A DNA stretch of 30,880 nucleotides, taken from contig DAIPXZ010000014.1 in NCBI GenBank assembly GCA_036782995.1, forward strand, positions 1-30,880, given 5' to 3'. The DNA is from DAIPXZ01 sp036782995 (lineage in GTDB: Bacteria; Bacillota; Clostridia; Saccharofermentanales; Saccharofermentanaceae). The notes below the pieces were generated by a model. That model was not told where the DNA came from, did not search any database, and saw nothing but the letters and a program-made list of their open reading frames with translations. Positions 16,115-24,450 of the stretch are shown here, piece by piece. The first letter of the stretch is position 1; each line of letters opens with the position of its first letter. The position numbers and the translations under genes are program-made.

Positions 16115-16249
16115 ATGAAGATGACATATCAACCAAAAAAGAGACAGAGATCGAAGGTTCACGGTTTCCGTGCAAGAATGAGCACTGCTTCCGGCAGAGA
16201 CGTTCTTAAGAGAAGAAGACTTAAGGGAAGAAAGAGTCTTGCAGCATAA
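16115..16249 (+). CDS. rpmH: 50S ribosomal protein L34
   Basis: A 44-residue, Arg/Lys-rich protein, the usual length of L34. It opens with MKMTYQPKKRQRSKVHGFR, the family's YQP-K-R-x-HGFR signature, and ends with the RRRLKGRKSLAA motif. GGAGG (16101-16105) is 9 bp before the ATG at 16115. L34 sits near the peptide exit region of the large subunit. It starts the canonical rpmH-rnpA-yidD-yidC-jag-mnmE-mnmG-rsmG run. The upstream neighbour is transketolase, not dnaA. A terminator follows directly, so its mRNA is probably mostly monocistronic. Confidence 0.98.
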   Translation: MKMTYQPKKRQRSKVHGFRARMSTASGRDVLKRRRLKGRKSLAA

Positions 16250-16274
16250 GGATCACCCACGTGGTCCTTTTTTT
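16248..16274 (+). terminator. Terminator/attenuator between rpmH and rnpA
   Basis: AGGATCAC (16249-16256) pairs with GTGGTCCT (16261-16268) with one G-U pair and a CCAC loop, followed by seven T (16268-16274). The stem starts in the rpmH stop codon. It would let most transcription stop after L34 and pass only some to rnpA. Confidence 0.85.
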
Positions 16275-16301
16275 ACTTGCAATGCATGCTGGATGTGAAT
16301 C

Positions 16302-16682
16302 ATGAAGACAATCACGCTTCGGTTTAATTATGAATTTTCTCGAGTATATAAGAGAGGAAAATTCGCGAGCGGGCGCATTTTGACTGTTCATGTCTTTAAA
16401 CGTAGCCCGAACCTCAAGCATAATATGACCCGAATCCCTGCGGATTTGGTGCGTGTCGGATTTACGAGCAGCAAGCATCGTAAAGGAGCAGTAGCGAGAA
16501 ATCGCGCTAAACGGCTTCTTCGCGAAGCGTATCGCCCGCTGTCGACTCGGATTATGCCGGGAAATGATGTTATTTTCCTAATGAGAGTCACCGAGCCGAT
16601 GCCGTCGTTCAAGGATGTATCGGCAGAGATGGAGCGGCTGTTGCTTCGTTTGAAGATTCTTTCCTCGGAGGCGATGGAATGA
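16302..16682 (+). CDS. rnpA: Ribonuclease P protein component
   Basis: Protein subunit that binds the RNase P RNA and helps in cutting the 5' leader of tRNA precursors. The 126-residue basic protein has the N-terminal F-x-YEFSRVYKRG pattern, VRVGFTSSKHRKGAVARNR and the signature RNRAKRLLREAYR (about 69-81). The ribosome site before ATG 16302 is weak (GGATG). Its stop overlaps the yidD start (ATGA). It lies after the rpmH terminator and is probably fed by read-through. Confidence 0.96.
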   Translation: MKTITLRFNYEFSRVYKRGKFASGRILTVHVFKRSPNLKHNMTRIPADLVRVGFTSSKHRKGAVARNRAKRLLREAYRPLSTRIMPGNDVIFLMRVTEPMPSFKDVSAEMERLLLRLKILSSEAME

Positions 16683-16888
16683 AGAAGCTCGCTTGTTATC
16701 TTATACGACTCTATCAGGCGTCGCATGGGCCGAACCATGTTCCGACATGCAGATATTTACCGACTTGTTCTCAATATTGTCTGGAAGCCATCACGAAATA
16801 CGGCTTTCTAAAGGGCGGATTGATGGGTGCATGGCGCATCCTTCGGTGCAATCCTTTTTCCAAGGGTGGTTATGATCCCGTCAAGTAG
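16679..16888 (+). CDS. yidD: Membrane protein insertion efficiency factor YidD
   Basis: A 69-residue protein of the YidD family (DUF37), which helps YidC-dependent membrane insertion. It has the conserved core TCRYLPTCSQYCLEAI (23-38) with its three cysteines and the C-terminal WRILRCNPFSKGGYDPV. An amphipathic N-terminus suits membrane attachment from the cytoplasmic side. It overlaps rnpA by 4 bp (ATGA). Confidence 0.96.
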   Translation: MKKLACYLIRLYQASHGPNHVPTCRYLPTCSQYCLEAITKYGFLKGGLMGAWRILRCNPFSKGGYDPVK

Positions 16889-16917
16889 AACGGATAACGA
16901 CCTTTATCACGCTTATG

Positions 16918-16926
16918 TGGTATACT
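16918..16926 (+). promoter_or_regulatory. Extended -10 promoter element upstream of yidC
   Basis: TGGTATACT (TGn plus TATACT) lies 50 bp before the yidC start, in the 88-bp gap after yidD. No good -35. It would give yidC transcription independent of rpmH-rnpA-yidD. Confidence 0.5.
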
Positions 16927-16976
16927 TACCAGGGGCTCAAAGCAGCATGTTTTTTGTACTTAGATAGGAGCAACGG

Positions 16977-18080
16977 ATGGAATTGCAACACATTGTATTG
17001 GCTTTTGGAATATACGATAATATTCTTGTTGACCTTTTCGGTTGGCTGACTCGTGTTTTCTATAATTTTTTCGGCAATTATGGTCTTGCCATTATCGCGC
17101 TTACCATCGTGGTTCGCGGTCTATTAATCCCACTAAACGTTACATCCCAGCGCTCTTTAATGAAGCAGCAGGCTCTTGCCGATAAGCAGGCTGAAATCAA
17201 GCGCAGATATCCGGATGATAAGAATAAGCAAAATGAAGAAATGACAAAGCTCTTGCAGGAAAATGGCGCATTCTCACCATTGGGCTGCTTTTTACCGATT
17301 TTGCAAATTATCTTCATTTTACCGATTTATGGTGTCGTTCGTGCACCGCTTCGTTACATCGCACAGGTTTCCAGTGCGAACTTGACTGCCATGGGCGAGC
17401 TTTTCAATTTGAAGGCTACAGGCGGCAGCTTTAACTCCTACAATATTCCGATTGTTGAAAAATTGCAGAACAGTGCAAGTGCTCTCCATCAGGCCATTGA
17501 TAAGGGCTTCATGACGGCGGAGCAAATGATTGATATGAAATTCTTAGGTCTTGACCTCTCGGTCACTCCGGCATGGAATCCAATGGATATTGCTAAGAAT
17601 ACGAGCACATATGTGCCGCTTCTCGTTATTCCGCTCTTGGTGCTCTTAACGACGATATTGATGAACCGCATGACGACATTATTGAAGCCGGGTCAGAAGA
17701 ACAGCAAAGAAGCGAAGGAAGAACGTAAGCGCGCGAAGCAGAATGCTGCACGTGCGGGTCAGGTTCCTACGGAGAATACCTCAGAAGCAATGATGAATAC
17801 CATGATTTGGATTATGCCTGTTATCATGTTGGTTACCACATTCAGCATGCCTGCGGCGATGGGCTTCTACTGGATTATTGGTAACATCATGGGCGTTGTC
17901 CAACAGCTGATTATCTATTTCATGTTTACCAAGCCGCTTGAATTGAAGAAGAAAGAATTCGCTGAGAAGAAGGCCGCCGCCTTTGCAAAGAAGGCACATG
18001 CGACAGATGCTACCGTGGAATCCCCAAAGGGAAAGTATAACCGGAACGCGTCCAAGACGAACGGCACAAAGAAGAAGTAA
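16977..18080 (+). CDS. yidC: Membrane protein insertase YidC/Oxa1
   Basis: Inserts and folds membrane proteins, alone or with SecYEG. The 367-residue protein has the Oxa1 core: a first core helix with the conserved groove arginine (Arg47, in TIVVRGLLIPLN), a Lys/Arg-rich cytoplasmic hairpin (about 55-95), GCFLPILQIIFILPIYG and the C-terminal helices ending near residue 325. The final 40 residues are Lys- and Ala-rich, a tail that in YidC proteins contacts ribosomes. There is no lipobox, so it is not the lipoprotein form found in Bacillus SpoIIIJ. AGGAG (16966-16970) sits 6 bp before ATG 16977. Followed by jag, as in most Firmicutes. Confidence 0.95.
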   Translation: MELQHIVLAFGIYDNILVDLFGWLTRVFYNFFGNYGLAIIALTIVVRGLLIPLNVTSQRSLMKQQALADKQAEIKRRYPDDKNKQNEEMTKLLQENGAFSPLGCFLPILQIIFILPIYGVVRAPLRYIAQVSSANLTAMGELFNLKATGGSFNSYNIPIVEKLQNSASALHQAIDKGFMTAEQMIDMKFLGLDLSVTPAWNPMDIAKNTSTYVPLLVIPLLVLLTTILMNRMTTLLKPGQKNSKEAKEERKRAKQNAARAGQVPTENTSEAMMNTMIWIMPVIMLVTTFSMPAAMGFYWIIGNIMGVVQQLIIYFMFTKPLELKKKEFAEKKAAAFAKKAHATDATVESPKGKYNRNASKTNGTKKK

Positions 18081-18084
18081 TTTA

Positions 18085-18107
18085 GATACGGGTCAAACGC
18101 CCGTATC
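18085..18107 (+). other. Hairpin between yidC and jag
   Basis: GATACGGG (18085-18092) pairs exactly with CCCGTATC (18100-18107), with a 7-nt loop. There is no T-run after it, so it is not a terminator. It ends 8 bp before the jag ribosome site (18116-18120) and could be an mRNA stability or translation-control hairpin. Confidence 0.6.
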
Positions 18108-18128
18108 GGTTATATGGAGGCAGACGTT

Positions 18129-18839
18129 ATGGAGAAAAAGGTTACAAAGTCCGCAAAAACCGTGGACGAAGCCATTGAGTTGGCACTCACAGAGCTAGGC
18201 GTTTCCCGTGAAGAGGCTTCAATCGAAGTCGTGAATGAAGGAAATGATAAAGGCTTCTTGGGTATGGGTAAGAAGGACGCTACCGTTACAGTGACCGCTG
18301 ATGTTGCAGACGAAGCGATGGTCGAAGAAGAGGAAGAAGACGTTTATTACGGAGACGATGAATCTTTTGAGGGCGATGCCGCAAGCGAAGCCGAGGATGA
18401 AGCGGTTTCCTTCGTAGCAGAAGTACTTTCCGGTATCGGCATTCACGGCAAGCTTGATTCTTATCGCGAAGAGGACACCATTTTCATCACAGTAGTCGGA
18501 CAGGATTGTGGCGCAGCCATTGGCCGTCACGGCGAAACTTTGGATTCTATCGCTTATCTTACGAATCTAGTTGCCAATAAGCACAGTGAAGATCGCCTTC
18601 GTGTCATTTTGGATATCGGTGGATATCGTAAGCATCGCGAAGAAGTACTAATTTCTATGGCGGAAAAAGCTGCCGCTCGTGTTATTCGTTCAGGTCGCGC
18701 CGTATCGCTCGATCCTATGAATCCGGCAGAACGTCGCATCGTTCATTCCGAATTGCAAAATGTAAAGGGCGTAACGACACACAGTGAGGGCGAAGAGCCG
18801 AATCGCAAAGTTGTCATTACTCTTTCCGAAGAAAACTGA
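18129..18839 (+). CDS. jag: Jag/EloR (KhpB) RNA-binding protein
   Basis: RNA-binding protein linked to cell elongation control, partner of KhpA in pneumococcus. I chose ATG 18129 (236 residues) because GGAGG (18116-18120) lies 8 bp before it; the ATG at 18114 overlaps that site. Domains in order: Jag N-terminal domain (about 1-55, ending KGFLGMGKKD), a strongly acidic linker (about 60-92), a KH domain with the GxxG loop GRHG at 132-135, and an R3H domain (NPAERRIVHSEL, about 198-209). The acidic linker is richer in Glu and Asp than I would expect. It follows yidC as in most Firmicutes. Confidence 0.95.
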   Translation: MEKKVTKSAKTVDEAIELALTELGVSREEASIEVVNEGNDKGFLGMGKKDATVTVTADVADEAMVEEEEEDVYYGDDESFEGDAASEAEDEAVSFVAEVLSGIGIHGKLDSYREEDTIFITVVGQDCGAAIGRHGETLDSIAYLTNLVANKHSEDRLRVILDIGGYRKHREEVLISMAEKAAARVIRSGRAVSLDPMNPAERRIVHSELQNVKGVTTHSEGEEPNRKVVITLSEEN

Positions 18840-18872
18840 TTCGCGCATAAGGAAGAGAGAACGGATAGAACC

Positions 18873-20315
18873 ATGGCATCGGATAAGCCTTATTGTGCAT
18901 GTGCCACGCCTCCGGGTGTGAGCGGAATCGCCCTGATTCGCATGGCGGGTGACGGGGCCTCGACTGTCGCAGATCGTGTTTTTGTTTTGCGACGCGCGGC
19001 TTTAGGTGCTAAGTCTGTTTCTGAAATGCAAGGATATACGGTTGCCTACGGACATATCGTACATCCTGAAACCCATAAAATTATCGATGAAGTCATGCTG
19101 ACGCGTTTTACTGCGCCACATTCTTACACCGGAGAAGATGCAATTGAAATCTCCTGCCATGGCGGTACCGCTGTGCGTCAGGAGATTCTTCGTGTTTTAC
19201 TGCTCGCAGGCGCGCGTATGGCGCTTCCCGGAGAATTCACGAGAAAGGCTTTTGCAGCAGGCAAGATTGACCTCACACAGGCCGAATCGGTTATGGATGT
19301 AATTGCGGCTGATTCTGCCATGGCACTCGAAGCGGCAGAATCGCAGCTTATGGGTACAGTTAAGAAGGAAGTACGTCGTATTTCTTCCTCCATATACGCC
19401 GTGTTTGCGGCCATGGAAATGATGGTCGAGTTCCCGCACGAAGAGGAATATCCGCAAGACGATGAAAAACAGGAAGCGGCATTGCAGGCCATCCTTCATG
19501 ACATGGACATGCTCATCGGTACTTTTTCGCAGGGACGCATATTGAAGGAAAAGATGACGACGGTGCTCGTTGGCGTACCGAATAGCGGAAAATCATCACT
19601 TTTGAATCGTATTGCCGGATTCGAACGTGCCATTGTGACATCTGTTCCCGGTACGACGCGCGATACGCTCGAGGTCGATACGACAATGGGCGGTGTCCCG
19701 ATTCGCCTGATTGACACGGCGGGCATTCGAGGTACGGAGGATGAAGTCGAAGCCATCGGCGTAAATCGTGCAAAGAAAGCGACCGGCGAGGCAGATATTG
19801 TTTTTTGGCTCGTTTCCTCGGAGAATTTCCGTTTAGAGGAACACGAAGAGATGATTGGCGATTTGGCAAAGCTCTCGAAGAATACGAAGCTCGGTCTGTT
19901 AATCAGCAAATCGGATACGGGTTCAAATGAAGCCAACGATGCAGTTCAAAAGGCTATTCTTTCGTCTTTTGCAGGAATCGAGGATGCACACGATATTTCA
20001 TTTATCCAAAATGTTTCCGCCACGACAGGCGAGGGCATTGACGCAATGTGCGATATGGTAAAAGCGGTTTACGACGCGCTCGGTGTAGGCCACGGACAGG
20101 AAGTCATCATCACTTCGGAACGCCACTATGAACGACTTCGTGCGGCGCAAGAGCATGTCAAAGAAGCACTTCGCGTCTTGTCACATGGCGAACCGAAGGA
20201 AATTGTATGCTTGCTTCTCCGTACGGCAATGGAAGAAATCGGAGAAATCACCGGTGATTCCGTGAGTGAGAAGCTCGTCGACACTATCTTTTCGAGATTT
20301 TGTATTGGAAAATAA
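18873..20315 (+). CDS. mnmE: tRNA modification GTPase MnmE
   Basis: GTPase that with MnmG modifies the wobble uridine (cmnm5 group) of certain tRNAs. The 480-residue protein has the N-terminal folate-binding domain (PPGVSGIALIRMAG, FTAPHSYTGEDAIEISCHGG), central helices, an inserted G domain with P-loop GVPNSGKS (234-241), PGTTRD (259-264) and DTAG (281-284), and the C-terminal FCIGK motif with its catalytic cysteine. The G4 motif reads SKSD (345-348), where NKxD is expected. G5 is present as NVSATTGEG. It precedes mnmG by 18 bp. Confidence 0.97.
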   Translation: MASDKPYCACATPPGVSGIALIRMAGDGASTVADRVFVLRRAALGAKSVSEMQGYTVAYGHIVHPETHKIIDEVMLTRFTAPHSYTGEDAIEISCHGGTAVRQEILRVLLLAGARMALPGEFTRKAFAAGKIDLTQAESVMDVIAADSAMALEAAESQLMGTVKKEVRRISSSIYAVFAAMEMMVEFPHEEEYPQDDEKQEAALQAILHDMDMLIGTFSQGRILKEKMTTVLVGVPNSGKSSLLNRIAGFERAIVTSVPGTTRDTLEVDTTMGGVPIRLIDTAGIRGTEDEVEAIGVNRAKKATGEADIVFWLVSSENFRLEEHEEMIGDLAKLSKNTKLGLLISKSDTGSNEANDAVQKAILSSFAGIEDAHDISFIQNVSATTGEGIDAMCDMVKAVYDALGVGHGQEVIITSERHYERLRAAQEHVKEALRVLSHGEPKEIVCLLLRTAMEEIGEITGDSVSEKLVDTIFSRFCIGK

Positions 20316-20333
20316 AAGGAACAGAAGGTTTTT

Positions 20334-22283
20334 ATGGGCACTTGGAATGACGCCATATCGGCGAAATATGCATATATAGCAGACGAATACGAGGTCGCCG
20401 TGGTTGGCGCCGGACATGCCGGCTGCGAGGCCGCTTGCGCCGCCGCTCATCTCGGACTCAAGACCGTACTTTTCACCCTGCATCTGGACGCGATTGCGAA
20501 TTTACCATGCAATCCGAGCATCGGTGGCACGGCCAAGGGACAGTTAGTTCGCGAAATTGATGCACTCGGCGGCATCATGGGCGAGATGGCCGATTTAAGC
20601 GCCATACAAACAAGAATGCTGAATCGCTCCAAGGGACCTGCGGTTTTCTCCCCTCGGGCACAAATGGACCGTTCGCAATACAGCCGACGGATGAAGGAAA
20701 GACTCGAAAAAGAACCGAATCTCACGCTTTGCCAATCGGAAATCGTCGAGGTTTTATGGAATGAAGATGCTTCTGCCAAGAGCATTTGCGGCGTAAAGAC
20801 AAAATCGGGAGCGTGTTATCCTGTGAAGGCCGTTGTGATTTGCTCGGGCACGTATATGGAGTCACGTACGATAATGGGCGAATGCATTACGGAGAGTGGG
20901 CCGGATGGCCTTTCCCGTTCTGTCGGACTTTCCCAAAGCCTACGGGATGCCGGTATACCAATTTTACGATTCAAAACCGGAACACCGGTCCGTGTCAATG
21001 CGTTGACTGTCGATAAGGACGAGATGGATATCCAGCCGGGCGAACCCGATATGCCGCCGTTTTCCTTCGGAAATGAGATGGCCGGGGTGGAAGTGAAGAA
21101 GGAACAGATTCCGTGCTATGCCGTGTGGACGACAGAGCAGACAAGAGAAGTCATTAAAAATAACATGGATCGTTCTCCGCTTTACAGTGGAGTGATTTCC
21201 GGCACAGGTCCGAGATATTGTCCATCGATTGAAGATAAATTTGTCCGCTTCAGTGATAAATCCCGCCACCAGATATTTGTCGAGCCGATGGGCGAGACTA
21301 CCGAGGAATTGTATTTACAAGGCTTTAGCACGAGCCTGCCTGAAGAAGTGCAAATCAAGATGGTTCACTCATTACCGGGACTCTCTCATGCACGAATTCA
21401 AAGATATGCCTACGCGATTGAATATGATTTAATCGACCCGACATCGATGAAGCTCTCGTTGGAGTCGACCATTCTTTCCGGATTATTTACCGGCGGACAG
21501 ATAAACGGCTCTTCGGGATATGAAGAGGCTGGCGCGCAGGGTCTTCTTGCCGGCATTAACGCCGCACTCTATGTTAAGGGTGAAGCACCACTTATTTTGG
21601 ATCGCTCAACATCGTATTTGGGTGTTTTGGTGGATGATTTAGTTACGAAGGGCACAAGTGAGCCTTATCGTATGATGACTTCTCGCGCCGAGTACCGACT
21701 TTTCCTGCGTCAGGACAATGCGGATATTCGACTCACGGATATCGGACATCGAATTGGATTAGTCGGAGAAGAGCGATATGCGAAATTCTGCGAGAAACGC
21801 GCCGCAATCGAGGCCGAAGAAGAAAGACTTAGGAATACGTATATTGCGCCGAAGGAAGAATTGCACGCCATTTTACGCGCGCACAACAGCACGCTAACGC
21901 CATCGGGTGTATCCCTTGCCGAATTGGTCAAGCGCCCGGAGCTTCACTACGACGATTTGGCTCCGGTGGACATCAATCGCCCCGCACTCCGTAAGGATAT
22001 CGTTTTTGCAATCGAGGTTGATTTGAAATACGAAGGCTATATCGCACTTGAAAAAGACCGCATCGCGAAGTTCGAAACGCTCGAAAAGCGCGCACTTGCC
22101 GCAGACATTCCCTATGAATCGATTGAAGGACTAAGACTAGAAGCGAGGCAAAAGCTATCGCAAAGAAAACCGCTTTCCGTCGGTCAGGCCTCCCGTATTT
22201 CGGGCGTGTCACCGGCAGATATCGCTGTCCTTCTCGTCTATTTGGACGCACAAAAAAGAAAGGGTAGGGAAGCGCACGCATGA
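20334..22283 (+). CDS. mnmG: tRNA uridine-5-carboxymethylaminomethyl modification enzyme MnmG
   Basis: FAD-dependent partner of MnmE. The 649-residue protein has the FAD-binding VVGAGHAGCEAA near residue 23, the conserved CNPSIGGTAKGQLVREIDALGG, GPRYCPSIEDK with its cysteine, GQINGSSGYEEAGAQGLLAG, and TSRAEYRLFLRQDNADIRL. These cover FAD, NADH and helical C-terminal regions. The first 17 residues before the usual family start could be an artefact of start choice; AGAAGG (about 20322) suggests that ATG 20334 is used. Its stop overlaps rsmG by 4 bp (ATGA). Confidence 0.97.
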   Translation: MGTWNDAISAKYAYIADEYEVAVVGAGHAGCEAACAAAHLGLKTVLFTLHLDAIANLPCNPSIGGTAKGQLVREIDALGGIMGEMADLSAIQTRMLNRSKGPAVFSPRAQMDRSQYSRRMKERLEKEPNLTLCQSEIVEVLWNEDASAKSICGVKTKSGACYPVKAVVICSGTYMESRTIMGECITESGPDGLSRSVGLSQSLRDAGIPILRFKTGTPVRVNALTVDKDEMDIQPGEPDMPPFSFGNEMAGVEVKKEQIPCYAVWTTEQTREVIKNNMDRSPLYSGVISGTGPRYCPSIEDKFVRFSDKSRHQIFVEPMGETTEELYLQGFSTSLPEEVQIKMVHSLPGLSHARIQRYAYAIEYDLIDPTSMKLSLESTILSGLFTGGQINGSSGYEEAGAQGLLAGINAALYVKGEAPLILDRSTSYLGVLVDDLVTKGTSEPYRMMTSRAEYRLFLRQDNADIRLTDIGHRIGLVGEERYAKFCEKRAAIEAEEERLRNTYIAPKEELHAILRAHNSTLTPSGVSLAELVKRPELHYDDLAPVDINRPALRKDIVFAIEVDLKYEGYIALEKDRIAKFETLEKRALAADIPYESIEGLRLEARQKLSQRKPLSVGQASRISGVSPADIAVLLVYLDAQKRKGREAHA

Positions 22284-23413
22284 ATGATAAGAAGAGAATC
22301 AAGCCCGATCCGGGGACATATAAAGATAAGGCGCAACGAAACATGACGGCTTCTACAGAGCTGCGTGGCGCTGACGACACCGTGATACCAGACGGAAAAG
22401 GCAAAGTTTCTTCGGCATCTGCCAAACGGATAAAGCCGGAGGTACGCAAAACAGATGCGCAAGCCATAAAGAAAAAGGTTTTGCCTAACTCGAAGCCTAA
22501 CACGAAGCCTAACGCGAAGCCGAGCTCGAAAACGACAACGAAGTCGAACGCGAAGCCAAGCTCGAAATCCAAGCATAAGAGCACTGCGCAGTCTGCCTCG
22601 AATTCCGATGCAATGTCGACATCAGCCACCGCTCGCGAGCCGATTTCGGTTACGATATCCGAACAATCACTCGAGGACGCAAAGCAAATCTCCCCCTATC
22701 TAACGACGGGCAGTGAAGATATTTCCGTACCTCTCACCGCGGAGAGCATTGCCTCTTTCCAGATTTATGCGGCCATGCTACGCGAATGGAATGAAAAAAT
22801 GAATTTAACGAACATATTAGATGACCAAGGCATTGCCATCCGTCACTTTATTGATTCGTTGACACTGGTGTGCCATATCGAAGAAGAGGAACGCAAGAAG
22901 GGCGCCAAGCTCTCGCTCATTGATGTCGGGACAGGCGCAGGCTTCCCGGGCATTCCGCTCAAGGTTACCTGCCCATTTCTGGAGCTTACTTTATTGGATT
23001 CTTTGAAGAAGCGCATAGGTTTTCTCACGGCGGTATGTGACGAATTGCATTTGGATAATGTAACGACGATTCACGCGCGCGCCGAAGAGGCTTCACGCAA
23101 CAAGCAATACCGTGAAAAATATGACATTGCCACAGCTCGTGCGGTCGCATCACTGCCAACACTGTGTGAGTATTGTCTGCCATTTGTGAAGGTCGGCGGT
23201 ATTTTTCTCGCGATGAAGGGGCACGCCGACGAAGAAATTGATAGTGCAAAGAAGGCCATTGTCACATTAGGCGGCACAATCGAAACGTTAAAGAGCTTCG
23301 TCCTTCCCGGAACGGATATGCATCGTTCTGTTGTTGTGATTCGAAAAATTCGCCCGACACCGGCGCAATATCCGCGCCAAGGCGGCAAACCGGACAAGGA
23401 GCCCATTGTATGA
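22280..23413 (+). CDS. rsmG: 16S rRNA (guanine-N7) methyltransferase RsmG with long N-terminal extension
   Basis: SAM-dependent methyltransferase acting on G527 of 16S rRNA. The catalytic part (about residues 155-377) has the RsmG sequence WNEKMNLTNI, the SAM motif LIDVGTGAGFPGIPLKV and the IATARAVASLP segment. Normal RsmG is about 210-240 residues; this one is 377. The first ~145 residues are a basic, low-complexity tail with eight tetrapeptide-type repeats (PNSK, PNTK, PNAK, PSSK and so on). ATG 22280 overlaps the mnmG stop and an in-frame ATG lies at about 22613, so the tail could be bypassed. Loss of rsmG gives low-level streptomycin resistance in other bacteria. Its stop overlaps the next gene (ATGA). 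Confidence 0.94.
   Translation: MNDKKRIKPDPGTYKDKAQRNMTASTELRGADDTVIPDGKGKVSSASAKRIKPEVRKTDAQAIKKKVLPNSKPNTKPNAKPSSKTTTKSNAKPSSKSKHKSTAQSASNSDAMSTSATAREPISVTISEQSLEDAKQISPYLTTGSEDISVPLTAESIASFQIYAAMLREWNEKMNLTNILDDQGIAIRHFIDSLTLVCHIEEEERKKGAKLSLIDVGTGAGFPGIPLKVTCPFLELTLLDSLKKRIGFLTAVCDELHLDNVTTIHARAEEASRNKQYREKYDIATARAVASLPTLCEYCLPFVKVGGIFLAMKGHADEEIDSAKKAIVTLGGTIETLKSFVLPGTDMHRSVVVIRKIRPTPAQYPRQGGKPDKEPIV
22484..22579 (+). repeat. Eight imperfect 12-bp repeats in the rsmG extension
   Basis: Units begin CCTAACTCGAAG, CCTAACACGAAG and CCTAACGCGAAG, then decay over five more 12-bp units to 22579. In frame they encode Pro-Asn-x-Lys/Pro-Ser-Ser-Lys tetrapeptides. This is slippage-prone DNA adding a flexible basic segment. 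Confidence 0.8.
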
Positions 23414-24420
23414 CGGCAATCACATTAGCTCTCCAAATGACTGTGCTTATGTGCGTCGGTTATTTTGCCCGACGCAAGTCATTGGTTGACGAACATTTTG
23501 CCAAGTCACTGGCTTCCTTCATCTACAATATCGTTTTCCCGTGCGTCGTAGTACGCGCGATGGTCAGCGGCGTGGATGCAGACCGTCTTGCCGACATGGG
23601 TTTTCTTTTGATTGCGAGCTTGGCGTCGATGGGGCTGTTTTTTCTGCTTGGCGTCATTTTCAATAAGATTACGAGAAAAAAGGATGCCATGTCGCGTATC
23701 CTGATTATGAATCTCATGTTTGTGAACTTTACCTATATGGCTTTTCCTGTCATGGAGGAGCTTTTCGGCGAGGTCGGTAGCCTTTATATCGCGATATACA
23801 CGACGCCGGTACGCATTCTTTTCTACATTGTCTGCCCACTATTGCTGACTTGGAAAATGATGCCGGCGACGGAAACGGGAAGCGAAATAGCAAATGATGC
23901 CTCTCAAACGCGAAAAATGCCCGCAAAAACGACGAAAGAACGCTCGGGCATACTCCGTGTCATTTTCTCGCCGCCGGTCATCGCTGTCCCCGTAGGACTG
24001 CTTCTTGCGGCAATGCCATTTTCTATTCCGTCTCCGATTATGTCGGTGCTATCGTCACTTGCCGGGGTAGCCACACCGATGGGCATGGCACTTTGCGGCA
24101 TAACGCTTGCCAATTTACCGATAAAAGAAGGTTTTCGGGATGTTCGTATCTGGGTGATGTCTTTTTTGCGTTTGCTGGTTGCGCCGGCTATTGTTCTCGG
24201 CATATTCCTTTTGCTTCGCATGACACCACTGCCCATGGATTCCGTCGCCGTCAAAGTGGCTATTCTGTATTGCGCACTTCCAGCCGCAGCATCCACGACC
24301 GTCATCACGATGAAGGTGAATTCTGACTCGACAAAAGCCGCACAATGCGTCTTTATAACTACTGTTTTGTCTGTGTTGACATTACCAATCTGGGTGATGC
24401 TTTTAAATCGTATTTTCTGA
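23410..24420 (+). CDS. AEC (auxin efflux carrier) family transporter
   Basis: A 336-residue membrane protein with about ten hydrophobic helices in two five-helix halves, joined by a charged loop (about residues 152-180: Thr/Lys/Arg-rich). It fits the AEC family, which includes malate and other organic-acid permeases; substrate cannot be read from sequence. Visible family pattern: MCVGYFARRKSLVD with a following FIYNIVFPCVVV, the FVNFTYMAFPVMEE region, GVATPMGMALCGITLANL and ILYCALPAAASTTVITMK near the end. It overlaps the rsmG stop by 4 bp. It is the last gene of the forward run before the convergent sigma/anti-sigma genes. Confidence 0.9.
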   Translation: MTAITLALQMTVLMCVGYFARRKSLVDEHFAKSLASFIYNIVFPCVVVRAMVSGVDADRLADMGFLLIASLASMGLFFLLGVIFNKITRKKDAMSRILIMNLMFVNFTYMAFPVMEELFGEVGSLYIAIYTTPVRILFYIVCPLLLTWKMMPATETGSEIANDASQTRKMPAKTTKERSGILRVIFSPPVIAVPVGLLLAAMPFSIPSPIMSVLSSLAGVATPMGMALCGITLANLPIKEGFRDVRIWVMSFLRLLVAPAIVLGIFLLLRMTPLPMDSVAVKVAILYCALPAAASTTVITMKVNSDSTKAAQCVFITTVLSVLTLPIWVMLLNRIF

Positions 24421-24450
24421 TGGTATTGAGGGAGCTCGGCGTGATGCGCT

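Noticed and set aside
16001..16115. Possible replication origin between transketolase and rpmH
   Set aside because: I see no cluster of DnaA-box-like 9-mers or AT-rich repeat tract, only the rpmH promoter and leader.
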